25,483 nt of DNA from a virus. The notes beneath the pieces are model-generated. The model was not told the origin of the DNA. It made no database searches and saw only the letters and a list, made by a program, of their open reading frames with translations. The stretch covers positions 1 through 25,483 of IMG/VR virus record IMGVR_UViG_3300020596_000100; one strand, given 5' to 3'. Each line of letters opens with the position of its first letter. Position 1 is the stretch's first letter. Positions 1-7,185 of the stretch are shown in pieces. Both the position numbers and the translations under genes were made by a program.

Positions 1-15
1 CTGATAATATAATTG

Positions 16-510
16 TCATTTAGTTAACTCCTGTATTAGTTTCTTGATTTCACTTTTACGGCCCAATGCCTTGGCGCGTTCCATTACTTCTTCAATCACT
101 TGATCATAAATTTCCATAAGTTCAGTGGTTTGATTACCCAGAGACTGTTGTTCTTTAAGGTCAATCAATAGTTCAATACCGTCGCAAAGTTTACATAGCT
201 TCTTTTCATCATCTGAAATAAATTGAATAGAATGCTCTGGCAGTAGCTCAAACTCTTTAATAGCAGGTATCTTAGCTTTAACTGGACTAGGACAATCAAA
301 GCCTAAGAAAGCTTCGGACATGTCATGCATTAAAGCTGCAAACACTTCCTTGCCGCCTAGATACTGATACAACATAGCAACTCGTGCTGAATGCTCTAAC
401 ACACTCTTAGGTTTAATCATGGTATAAGAAGTAAACCGGCTTACTCTGTGTAAACGATTGATTACTTGTTTTAGTTTAATAAATGTAAAATCCATTTGAT
501 TTTCTTTCAT
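16..510 (-). CDS. HD-domain phosphohydrolase, YfbR-like 5'-deoxynucleotidase
   Basis: A 164-aa protein with the HD-superfamily metal-binding set laid out as in the YfbR 5'-deoxynucleotidases: Arg25 near the N-terminus, His40 in VLEHSARVA, His62-Asp63 plus Glu66 in LMHDMSEAF, a conserved Pro-rich PSPVK stretch after it, and a distal Asp110 in LCDGIELL. The family removes phosphate from dNMPs in the cytosol; in a phage this would adjust nucleotide pools during replication. It is the last gene of a leftward series, after the helicase and a 73-aa gene. An internal Met6 (start at 495) is a possible alternative start; neither start has a strong Shine-Dalgarno. The family is clear from the motifs; substrate preference is inferred. 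Confidence 0.82.
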   Translation of the reverse strand: MKENQMDFTFIKLKQVINRLHRVSRFTSYTMIKPKSVLEHSARVAMLYQYLGGKEVFAALMHDMSEAFLGFDCPSPVKAKIPAIKEFELLPEHSIQFISDDEKKLCKLCDGIELLIDLKEQQSLGNQTTELMEIYDQVIEEVMERAKALGRKSEIKKLIQELTK

Positions 511-556
511 TAGTTATAGTATATATGCATTTGTTATAATAATCAAGTAAAAAGTG

Positions 557-778
557 TTATTTCTTGCTTCCGTTTATTACTTTCAAATGCTTACGGTCTA
601 ATATATCTAGTTTATTAATACAATCATTTATACCGTCATCAATTGATTCATAGGTGCCGCCGACGGTATTATTACCTTTTGTAATAGTGACCAGTACATG
701 GGCTGATTCAAGTACTTCAATAGAAAAGATTACATTCTTTTTTTCAAACAATTTAGCTAATCTTTCATCTGCTGTCAT
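557..778 (-). CDS. Hypothetical 73-aa protein
   Basis: Not recognised. It is a soluble 73-aa protein with a charged N-terminal helix, then two short strands rich in Val/Ile/Thr and a C-terminal helix containing two short DxL segments. The start is well supported by AAGGGG about 8 nt upstream of the ATG. It lies 12 nt downstream of the helicase stop and 46 nt before the HD nucleotidase, so it is probably in the same leftward transcript. Function unknown. Confidence 0.7.
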   Translation of the reverse strand: MTADERLAKLFEKKNVIFSIEVLESAHVLVTITKGNNTVGGTYESIDDGINDCINKLDILDRKHLKVINGSKK

Positions 779-790
779 TATGTTTCCCCT

Positions 791-2767
791 TTATTCATAT
801 ACAACTTTACCTGCAAATTGTTTCTGATAAATTTCAACCCTTTGGGTTAAATGCTTAGTCATATATTTAGTACACTTGAAATTGAAATCATATACAATAG
901 CTACCTTTTTACCAGGTGATAGTCGTACTGCTCGTCCTATTGCTTGTGTCACCATGATTTCACTTTTGCCGCCTCTAGCCATAATGAGATGTGTGGTCGT
1001 CCTTAGGTCACACCCTTCGCCAAACACAGTTGATCCGATTAGTATACGAGTTTTGTTATCATTAAAATCTTCAATAGCTTCCCTGATCTCATCCTTAGTA
1101 TTATCACCTGTTACATAAGAACAGGTGATACCTGACTCAATTAAGTATTTATAAATAACATCACCTGAATGTTCTTTTTTGTCAATAAGAATAAGAATAG
1201 GCTCGTCTTTGGGTATTTTATTTTTAACTAAATCCTTAATAGATTCAAGTAGTTCTTTACATTTATAGTTAATTTTATATTCATTTTGATAATTACGATC
1301 AGGTTTACCCGATAGGGGTATAATCCTAAACTCCACAGGCGTTAGGTATCCTTCTTTAGTGGCCTGTATTGCATTGTAATCATATATCACTTCACCCGAC
1401 ATACCTTGAAGGTCCATAAGTTTAGAGTCATTGCGAGTATATGTAGCAGTCATGTTTAAACGAAAGTAAATAGGCTGTAGTGCATTTAAAAGATCAAGAT
1501 AGGAGTCAGACGCACTATTTGATACTAAAAGACCATTGGCAAAATAATTATGATTATCTTTAACCTCGATATCATATACAGTCGGATATAATCGTCTAGT
1601 TGCCACGCCATTGCAATATAAATTTTTTATTCGTTTTATTGATTTTATTTTACTCATTTTTGATGTATTATCAAACAATTTATTACAAATAGGGCAACCC
1701 GCTTCAGTTTGAATTATAAAATCATCTTCTAATGTTAAATCTTTAGCCTCGGTATACCCTCGGTTAGAAGTAAATATTTTATGATTTTCAGTACATAAAA
1801 TCGTTTTAGTATGATTATTATGTTCAAATTCTATTTGTATTAATTCAGTTTTAGGTGCATCATATTTAAAATAATTTATTACTTCTTTATATTCTAATGC
1901 GCCGCTAGGTGATTTACTTAAAACTTTACATTGTATTTTTTTATCTACAATTTGTTTTATAGATATTAAGCCTTTATCTGTAATTATTTTTTCTCCGCCG
2001 CTTAAACAATGATGAGCTTCGTCCATTATGAATAAATCTACGTTGTTTAATGGGGTCTTTATAAGCCCTTGCTTATTAAGGGAAGCTAGTGTTTGTATAG
2101 TGGCAACTCTAATAGGTTTAAGCTTCTTATCTTTCTTCATATCCAGTGTAGTTATCTTTTGAACATTCTTTTCGCCAAATGAAGATACAAAGATATCATA
2201 TGCTTGAGTTAATAGTGCACTAGATGGAACCACAAATAAAGTGTTTACACCTAGCTGTTTAATAATTTCTACAGCTATTCTAGTTTTACCGGCACCGCAA
2301 GCTAGCTGTAATACCCCCCTAGAATGCTTTATAAACACATCAACCGCCTCCTGTTGATAGTATCTTAATGCATGGGGTTTGTTATGCCATCTAAATATAT
2401 TATATGGCGCAGGTTTAATCCGTTCGTCTGATATGGTATATTGTGAACCTTGCAAAGATTCTTTAACTAAATGAATCAGCCCTGTGGGGAATTCATTATC
2501 TTTATTTAACCAGCACACTTGATCTGGACCTAAGGCTTTAAATTTACCTCTAAGCGCCATGAGGAGGGGTATATTTCGTTTAGCACCTGCTCTTTTAATT
2601 TGACTATAAAGCATTTGCTTTTCAAGAATAACGTCTTCATTAGTATAAGTTAATGATTTTTTTACCTTTTCAATATCAATGGAGGTAAAACCGTTAAGCG
2701 TACAAAATGAATTGTTAAGTTTAATTGTACTCATATATTCATTTACATTGGAATTAGATACATCCAT
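791..2767 (-). CDS. UvsW-like SF2 DNA helicase interrupted by a mini-intein
   Basis: A 658-aa precursor. Helicase motifs appear in order: a Q-like region YYQQEAV (about 136-142), motif I GAGKT (158-162), motif Ia FVVPSSALL, motif II DEAH (249-252), motif III TAT (440-442), motif V GSTVFGEGCDL and motif VI QAIGRAVR (608-615). Between DEAHH and SASDSYLDLL lies a 164-aa intein, described as its own feature. After splicing the protein would be about 494 aa, close to T4 UvsW (about 500 aa), a helicase for branch migration, fork reversal and recombination-dependent replication. Met1 has no clear Shine-Dalgarno; Met12 (start near 2734) is an alternative. Its start overlaps the end of a 42-aa micro-gene (2743-2871), suggesting translational coupling. 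It is not an HsdR: there is no PD-ExK nuclease domain and it is too short. Confidence 0.88.
   Translation of the reverse strand: MDVSNSNVNEYMSTIKLNNSFCTLNGFTSIDIEKVKKSLTYTNEDVILEKQMLYSQIKRAGAKRNIPLLMALRGKFKALGPDQVCWLNKDNEFPTGLIHLVKESLQGSQYTISDERIKPAPYNIFRWHNKPHALRYYQQEAVDVFIKHSRGVLQLACGAGKTRIAVEIIKQLGVNTLFVVPSSALLTQAYDIFVSSFGEKNVQKITTLDMKKDKKLKPIRVATIQTLASLNKQGLIKTPLNNVDLFIMDEAHHCLSGGEKIITDKGLISIKQIVDKKIQCKVLSKSPSGALEYKEVINYFKYDAPKTELIQIEFEHNNHTKTILCTENHKIFTSNRGYTEAKDLTLEDDFIIQTEAGCPICNKLFDNTSKMSKIKSIKRIKNLYCNGVATRRLYPTVYDIEVKDNHNYFANGLLVSNSASDSYLDLLNALQPIYFRLNMTATYTRNDSKLMDLQGMSGEVIYDYNAIQATKEGYLTPVEFRIIPLSGKPDRNYQNEYKINYKCKELLESIKDLVKNKIPKDEPILILIDKKEHSGDVIYKYLIESGITCSYVTGDNTKDEIREAIEDFNDNKTRILIGSTVFGEGCDLRTTTHLIMARGGKSEIMVTQAIGRAVRLSPGKKVAIVYDFNFKCTKYMTKHLTQRVEIYQKQFAGKVVYE
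1517..2008 (-). other. Mini-intein in the helicase DEAH box
   Basis: Helicase residues 254-417 form a 164-aa Hint-type intein inserted directly after DEAHH. Block A is CLSGGEKIITDKGLISI with nucleophile Cys1. Block B is ILCTENHKIFT (TxxH). Block F is VYDIEVKDNHNYF, and block G is NGLLVSN, followed by extein Ser+1. No LAGLIDADG motif is present. The central region is short and contains CPIC, which could be a remnant of a lost zinc-finger or HNH endonuclease. The penultimate residue is Ser rather than the usual His, a known but less common variation. The insertion point is in the ATPase catalytic motif, so the helicase is inactive until splicing joins the exteins. Confidence 0.9.
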
Positions 2768-2871
2768 GCATGTGGATTTCTATGGTCAGCTGTTAATAGT
2801 TTAATTATTTCATATTTAAAATAAGTTGATGTTTTATATAAATAGCCAAATTGTTTACATAAATGTTTCAT
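2743..2871 (-). CDS. 42-aa microprotein, MxxLxxQxxxxY family
   Basis: A short gene filling most of the gap upstream of the helicase. The first 12 residues are MKHLCKQFGYLY, with Leu4, Gln7 and Tyr12 matching other microproteins in this window, and the C-terminus holds AWMYLI, matching the family W-x-Y motif. The start ATG overlaps the stop of the preceding 46-aa gene by 4 nt (ATGA), and the 3' end overlaps the first codons of the helicase gene by 25 nt in another frame. It is rich in Tyr, Lys and His and has no membrane segment. No Shine-Dalgarno is visible, which fits translational coupling. Function unknown. Confidence 0.6.
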   Translation of the reverse strand: MKHLCKQFGYLYKTSTYFKYEIIKLLTADHRNPHAWMYLIPM

Positions 2872-3008
2872 ACACTATAGAGCCATAAATAATTCAACTC
2901 ATTAATTTTGCTAAATGGATATTCTCTTTCTAATACAACGGTTTTAAGTTCAAAAGAATATACACTTACAAAATAATAAAAATTAAGTTGTTTAACTAGA
3001 TTATTCAT
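2868..3008 (-). CDS. 46-aa microprotein, MxxLxxQxxxxY family
   Basis: Begins MNNLVKQLNFYY (Leu4, Gln7, Tyr12 conserved) and ends with LWLYSV, the aromatic C-terminal motif of the family. The start codon lies 8 nt inside the end of the metallopeptidase/VWA gene, and the stop overlaps the next micro-gene by 4 nt, so the chain VWA, 46 aa, 42 aa and helicase is continuous coding. Between the two motifs is a run of alternating hydrophobic and polar residues suggesting two beta strands. Function unknown. Confidence 0.62.
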   Translation of the reverse strand: MNNLVKQLNFYYFVSVYSFELKTVVLEREYPFSKINELNYLWLYSV

Positions 3009-4164
3009 TACTCGATTTAATTCTTACTAAACTACCGTAAGGTGGTTTAACTGAATCATTATTTATTACCCATAAACATTTATAAGTAACTTCTTTAGCA
3101 TCAGGAAATTCAGCATATCCATCCGTCAAGTAAATTACCCCTTTAAATCGTTCTTCAATGGCTATATCATGGACCGCAATAAAACTTGTACCGCCTTGAC
3201 ATAAACGTGAAGCTTCAAATCCTTTTACATATTTAGCACGTTGGTGTACATTAGTGTCAAATACTGCAATTTCAATATCAATATTTCCAGTTGAGTTAAT
3301 AGCTTCAATTTCTGAATAGAAGGCCCTAAGGTCATCATCACTAACGCTGCCGCTGCTATCAATTCCGATTAGAATCTCAGTCTTAGGAATCTTTTTAATA
3401 CCAGGTATTTTACTGCCAAATCGTCTACTAGGACGTTTCCATGTATTTAAAGTATTGACATCAATTAAACTTTGTGTAAATTGACGTAGCACTTGCTGCC
3501 ATGGTATTTGTTTACTAGCTTCATATTGAAACATAAAGTCTTTAACGTCTTTAGGTAGCTCTCCAGCTGAAAGTGTCTTAGCTTTTTTAGTCGCATTAGC
3601 CACTGCTTCTTTCATTAGATCTTTATTATTAGTAGAATTTTTAAAATACTCATGATCTTGATGGCTGCTATTTTGTACTTTAGCTTTAGATTTTAATTGA
3701 GCATAATAATTAATCCAGCTATCGCCAGTTGTAAAATCAAAGTGTTTAGGATAAACAGGCTGCATTTCAGCTTTTTTTACATCAGGCCCCATCAGTTTAC
3801 TTTTTACAAGTTCTTCGATGTAAGGGTTAATCTCTAGATCCATAGCGATATTAGCCATTTGCATTTGAGTTTCAATACCCATTTTTGCACTAATAGAATC
3901 TAATAAACCTTCTTTAGTTTGTTTAATATGATCTTTATAGATATGACCAAATTCATGAAGGATAATACCGGCCTGCTCTTCCATTGGTAACTTTGAAAAT
4001 AGAGTGGGGTTGATGACCATCTCGATTCTGTTTTGCACTTTAACAGCCGCAATATAAGGCTGTTTATCATCTAATGTAATCTTACATAATTGTAAAAGAG
4101 AATAAAAAAAACTGTAATTCTTTAAAAGATAAAGCTTAACTGGCCTTAAATCTAATTCATCCAT
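3001..4164 (-). CDS. Putative metallopeptidase with C-terminal VWA-like domain (DUF2201 type)
   Basis: A 387-aa protein. The N-terminal half carries a zinc-protease motif HEFGH (70-74), and the C-terminal third is a VWA-like domain with a complete MIDAS: Asp269-x-Ser271-x-Ser273 in GIDSSGSVS, Thr326 in GGTSF and Asp348 in LTDGY. This two-part layout is that of the DUF2201/VWA-like family, usually encoded beside a MoxR-type AAA ATPase, here at 7186-8532. In such pairs the ATPase is thought to act as a chaperone or remodelling partner of the VWA protein. The start is supported by the GA-rich ribosome-binding site GAGAAAGAGAG within a 36-bp repeat that is duplicated upstream of hsdM. The hsdMS cassette now separates it from its presumed partner. 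Confidence 0.85.
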   Translation of the reverse strand: MDELDLRPVKLYLLKNYSFFYSLLQLCKITLDDKQPYIAAVKVQNRIEMVINPTLFSKLPMEEQAGIILHEFGHIYKDHIKQTKEGLLDSISAKMGIETQMQMANIAMDLEINPYIEELVKSKLMGPDVKKAEMQPVYPKHFDFTTGDSWINYYAQLKSKAKVQNSSHQDHEYFKNSTNNKDLMKEAVANATKKAKTLSAGELPKDVKDFMFQYEASKQIPWQQVLRQFTQSLIDVNTLNTWKRPSRRFGSKIPGIKKIPKTEILIGIDSSGSVSDDDLRAFYSEIEAINSTGNIDIEIAVFDTNVHQRAKYVKGFEASRLCQGGTSFIAVHDIAIEERFKGVIYLTDGYAEFPDAKEVTYKCLWVINNDSVKPPYGSLVRIKSSNE

Positions 4165-4358
4165 AAACTGCTCTCTTTCTCAATTAACAATATGATATAA
4201 GTGTCTTTAACCCCAGTGCGCTCGACCGAAAACTCTTCGGCCACGTGGAATACATTATTTTGGAGTTGATAAATCCGCCAAGAGACAAATCCGGTAGCTA
4301 GCGCCGCCAATCCTGCTGCGGCGCTGGAAATGACAGACATAAGTTCGTATGAAGTCAT
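4152..4358 (-). CDS. 68-aa chimeric ORF at the cassette junction (truncated membrane protein)
   Basis: The start overlaps the hsdS stop by 4 nt (ATGA). Residues 1-53 have one hydrophobic segment (about 8-26) followed by a polar segment ending GVKDT. The remaining residues are encoded by the 36-bp direct repeat and by the first bases of the VWA gene, read out of frame. The native C-terminus was therefore cut off where the cassette joins the phage genome. It probably represents the beginning of a gene that followed hsdS in the donor. Expression is possible, but function is doubtful. Confidence 0.5.
   Translation of the reverse strand: MTSYELMSVISSAAAGLAALATGFVSWRIYQLQNNVFHVAEEFSVERTGVKDTYIILLIEKESSLWMN
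4167..4202. repeat. 36-bp direct repeat, left copy (VWA ribosome-binding region)
   Basis: Identical over 36 bp to 7031-7066. On the minus strand it carries the GA-rich ribosome-binding site immediately upstream of the VWA start codon. Together the two copies bracket the hsdMS cassette exactly. Confidence 0.92.
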
Positions 4359-5524
4359 GCTTTAACCCTCACTTTTCCAGTGAGTAGCTGCTGCATTAGA
4401 CCTTGCTTCTGTTTCCACAAATTTGCACGGATCTCACCATAGCGCGCACCAGCGAGAGTTATAGAATTGAGCAGATTTGTAATATTGTCTTGAACAGAAC
4501 GAGTCGGAACATCCAGAGTGATTGACTCCAGCTCAGACTTGTTGAGCTTTGCTCGCGTCCCGCCATTCAAAACCGGAGTAATATCCCTATGCACCAGGCT
4601 ATAAAACAAGAAATCCTGACTCACTAAATTACTGCGTGCGCGGAGAACGTGTGCATGATTGTTTACCCAAGACTTTCCACGAATTTGGTAAGCGATGGGT
4701 CTTGTTCGATATTCAGAAAAATTACCCCCGTCCTCAGCTAGGAGGACTAATGGCTCATCAAAAATGAACTCATTAATACTATCTACCTGGCCATTTGCTC
4801 CATAGTACGGATAGGAGCCCTGCATTACGGCACGCTGTTCTTGGTTTAGGGGCTTTCGTTTATTGTCTAAAATGTCACATGATTCTGAAATGCTAAGTTT
4901 TCGGGCCGAAGGAATGTTTTTAGAATAAATGAGCCTTCGTAGAAGTTCCGATTTTAATCTGAAGATTGATCGTAAAACTGAGTCCACCTCCTCAATCCCC
5001 CGATCCCAGCAGGAGAGGATTTCGGCGATTTTCTTTTGTTCGGGGAGAGGAGGGAGCGAAATCGCAAACAATCTCTGCGCCGTAATCGGAACCTGGTTTC
5101 GCGTCGATTGACCCATTACTTTTTCATACTGTTTTCTAAATATGTAGGAAGACATCGATTGCATTAAAAAGTCTTCGGACAACTTTTTAGCGTCCGTGCG
5201 AAACAGAGTAAGAGTAGTACTAAGAATTGCTTCGGGTATACCGATGAGTTTCGCAACAGGACCAACCGTTGCATTATGTGCAAAGAGGACATCTCCCGCT
5301 CTTGCTTTGCCTTTTCGAAGCGAATCGGCCTTCTCTCTGGTAAGGTACTTTGCTTTAGCGAGGTCAACTACACCGCCAATAATACAATTTGCCGAAAGGT
5401 AGGGTATGCCAGCAGAAACGAACTCATCTGAAGTTGGATATAGTTCCCCATGATTTCCATCAATATGATCTACGATCGATCCATCATCTAAAAGAGATTG
5501 AATTGAACGGGTTGGCCAACTCAC
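4355..5524 (-). CDS. hsdS: Type I restriction-modification specificity subunit HsdS
   Basis: A 389-aa protein with two target-recognition halves, each followed by a conserved helical spacer. The first half ends with LPPLPEQKKIAEIL and a coiled region, and the second ends with NLWKQKQGLMQQLLTGKVRV, the standard HsdS C-terminus. HsdS selects the bipartite DNA target for the HsdM methyltransferase. Translation starts at GTG, overlapping the hsdM stop (GTGA), so the two subunits are coupled. The protein looks full length. GC content and codon use match hsdM and differ from the phage genes around it. Confidence 0.92.
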   Translation of the reverse strand: MSWPTRSIQSLLDDGSIVDHIDGNHGELYPTSDEFVSAGIPYLSANCIIGGVVDLAKAKYLTREKADSLRKGKARAGDVLFAHNATVGPVAKLIGIPEAILSTTLTLFRTDAKKLSEDFLMQSMSSYIFRKQYEKVMGQSTRNQVPITAQRLFAISLPPLPEQKKIAEILSCWDRGIEEVDSVLRSIFRLKSELLRRLIYSKNIPSARKLSISESCDILDNKRKPLNQEQRAVMQGSYPYYGANGQVDSINEFIFDEPLVLLAEDGGNFSEYRTRPIAYQIRGKSWVNNHAHVLRARSNLVSQDFLFYSLVHRDITPVLNGGTRAKLNKSELESITLDVPTRSVQDNITNLLNSITLAGARYGEIRANLWKQKQGLMQQLLTGKVRVKA

Positions 5525-7029
5525 AACCCCAACTCCTTAAGATACCGATTCATCTCCTTACGAGTTTCAGCAAGCTGTCCTTCGATCTGCTCGATCTCCT
5601 TCTGCACAGCCTTAATGTCGATCTGCTCTTCTTCTTCGGCAGTATCTACGTAGCGCGGGATGTTGAGATTGAACTCGTTCTCACGAATCTGATCGAGACT
5701 CGCGACAAAGGAATACTTTTCTTCAGTCTTTCGCTCTTTGAACACTCGCAACACATGCTGAATGTCTTCAGGGCGAAGCTTGTTTTGATTTTTGCCTTCT
5801 TGGTACTCCCGGCTGGCATCAATAAAAAGCACGTCGTCGGTCTTCTTGCCTTTATTCAAGATCAAAATAGCCGCAGGAATTCCTGTTCCGTAAAAGAGAT
5901 TGCTCGGTAGACCAATCACAGCGTCCAGATAGTTTTCTTCAATGAGTCGTTGCCGAATTGTCCCCTCGCTAGAGCCACGAAACAAAACTCCATGAGGTAC
6001 AACGACGCCGACCTTTCCGTTCTTTGCGCTCGCCGTTTCGATCATGTGCGAAATGAATGCAAAGTCGCCTTTGCTCTTAGGCGGAATACCGCGATGAAAG
6101 CGGCTAAACGGATCGCCTGCAGCATGTTCTGCGCCCCACTTATCAAGCGAGAATGGTGGATTTGCGACGACGATCTCAAAGTTCATAAGCTTGTCTTTTT
6201 CGATAAGCTTTGGATTATTGAGAGTATCGCCCCACTCGATGCGGGCGTTGTCCATGCCGTGCAGAAACATATTCATGCGAGAAAGCGCCCAGGTGGCGCC
6301 GTTGTTCTCTTGGCCGTAGAGCGAAAAATCATCGCTCCCGATCTCTTGAGCTACGCGAATCAGAAGCGAACCCGACCCACAAGCAGGGTCGCAGATGCGT
6401 TTCCCTTTTTTTGCCTGTAGAAGTTTAGCGAGTAAGATCGCTACTTCGGTAGGCGTATAAAATTCCCCGCCTTTTTTACCGGCGTCGGGCGCGAATCGAG
6501 AAATAAGATACTCGTACGCGTTACCGATGATGTCTTGTTTGCCGACCTTCGAAGGTCTGAGATCCAGAACAGGATTAGCAAAATCACCAATCAGAAGCTC
6601 AAGCCTGCGGTTACGTTCTTTTGTCTGGCCTAGGTTAGACTTGCTATTGAAGTCGATGTTTCTAAACACACCTTCGAGTTTGGCTTTGTTAGCCTCTTCG
6701 ATTTGCTCAAGAATATTGTTAATGAACTCGCCAATTTTTACGGATTTTCGGTGCTCGTAGATGTCATCAAACGTGCATCCATCTGGAACGATAAAGCGCT
6801 CTCGGGCCAACATGTGTTTGGCGCGCGTTTCGTCGCCCTTGTGTTCTTTCAGGTAAGCGTCTTTTTTATCCTTCCAGACATCACTTAGGTATTTGATGAA
6901 CAAGAAAACCAAAATGTAGTTTTTGTACTCGGATGGATCGACCGTACCGCGAAAAGTGTCGCAGGCTTTCCAGAGGATTTTATTGATTTCTTCTTGGTTA
7001 ATTTGAACGACAGGTTCTTTAGTGGCCAT
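5521..7029 (-). CDS. hsdM: Type I restriction-modification DNA methyltransferase HsdM
   Basis: A 502-aa adenine methyltransferase from the MATKEP start. An N-terminal HsdM_N helical domain (ILWKACDTFRGTVDPSEYK) precedes motif I DPACGSGSLL (about 213-222) and catalytic motif IV NPPF (about 288-291). An open frame extends 18 nt further upstream to 7047, but the start at 7029 has the ribosome-binding site GAGAAAGAGAG in the right place, supplied by the duplicated phage repeat. No hsdR is in the window. The enzyme probably acts with HsdS to methylate phage DNA at a type I site, protecting it from a host system. That role is inferred. Confidence 0.95.
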   Translation of the reverse strand: MATKEPVVQINQEEINKILWKACDTFRGTVDPSEYKNYILVFLFIKYLSDVWKDKKDAYLKEHKGDETRAKHMLARERFIVPDGCTFDDIYEHRKSVKIGEFINNILEQIEEANKAKLEGVFRNIDFNSKSNLGQTKERNRRLELLIGDFANPVLDLRPSKVGKQDIIGNAYEYLISRFAPDAGKKGGEFYTPTEVAILLAKLLQAKKGKRICDPACGSGSLLIRVAQEIGSDDFSLYGQENNGATWALSRMNMFLHGMDNARIEWGDTLNNPKLIEKDKLMNFEIVVANPPFSLDKWGAEHAAGDPFSRFHRGIPPKSKGDFAFISHMIETASAKNGKVGVVVPHGVLFRGSSEGTIRQRLIEENYLDAVIGLPSNLFYGTGIPAAILILNKGKKTDDVLFIDASREYQEGKNQNKLRPEDIQHVLRVFKERKTEEKYSFVASLDQIRENEFNLNIPRYVDTAEEEEQIDIKAVQKEIEQIEGQLAETRKEMNRYLKELGL

Positions 7030-7030
7030 G

Positions 7031-7066
7031 ACTGCTCTCTTTCTCAATTAACAATATGATATAAGT
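7031..7066. repeat. 36-bp direct repeat, right copy (hsdM ribosome-binding region)
   Basis: Identical to 4167-4202. It lies directly upstream of the hsdM start codon and contains the stop codon of a truncated micro-gene (7044-7103). It provides phage translation signals to the acquired methyltransferase. Confidence 0.92.
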
Positions 7067-7103
7067 TATAATGTTTGCCTAATTGTAAAGTTAACTGGTT
7101 CAT
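7044..7103 (-). pseudogene. 19-aa truncated microprotein, MxxLxxQxxxxY family
   Basis: The frame begins MNQLTLQLGKHY, with Leu4, Gln7 and Tyr12 as in the other members, but stops after residue 19 inside the 36-bp repeat, so the C-terminal W-x-Y motif is missing. It is the first reading frame after the promoter at 7124-7152. It may be a decayed family member or may act as a leader peptide for hsdM. The family assignment rests on twelve residues only. Confidence 0.45.
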
Positions 7104-7123
7104 TTATATATCATCTCTTTATT

Positions 7124-7152
7124 AGAGTATAACAGTTACTTCTCACTGTCAA
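7124..7152 (-). promoter_or_regulatory. Sigma70-type promoter upstream of hsdM
   Basis: On the minus strand TTGACA (7152-7147), a 17-bp spacer, then TACTCT (7129-7124). It sits between the MoxR gene and the truncated micro-gene and would have served the VWA gene before the cassette arrived. The -10 is imperfect. Confidence 0.6.
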
Positions 7153-7185
7153 GCCACCCAACTTGAGGCATGTGTCGCCTATAAA

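Larger units (their letters stand above)
4203..7066 (-). mobile_element. Acquired hsdM-hsdS cassette flanked by 36-bp direct repeats
   Basis: About 2.86 kb lies between two perfect copies of a 36-bp sequence. The interior has visibly higher GC and different codon use from the AT-rich genes on both sides. It carries hsdM, hsdS and a truncated ORF. Removing one repeat plus the interior would restore the gene order MoxR, micro-gene, VWA with the VWA ribosome-binding site intact, so this is a recent insertion by recombination or duplication. No transposase or integrase is present, and the repeat is too long for a usual target-site duplication. Confidence 0.75.

Noticed and set aside
1517-2008. 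Homing endonuclease in the intein
   Set aside because: No LAGLIDADG, and only one CxxC; the space between blocks B and F is too short.
791-2767. The helicase as an HsdR subunit completing the type I system
   Set aside because: No nuclease domain, UvsW-like length after intein removal, phage-like base composition, and it is not adjacent to hsdS.
5389-6888. Plus-strand open frames opposite hsdM and hsdS
   Set aside because: They are antisense shadows of well-supported, higher-GC genes and show no ribosome sites or domains.
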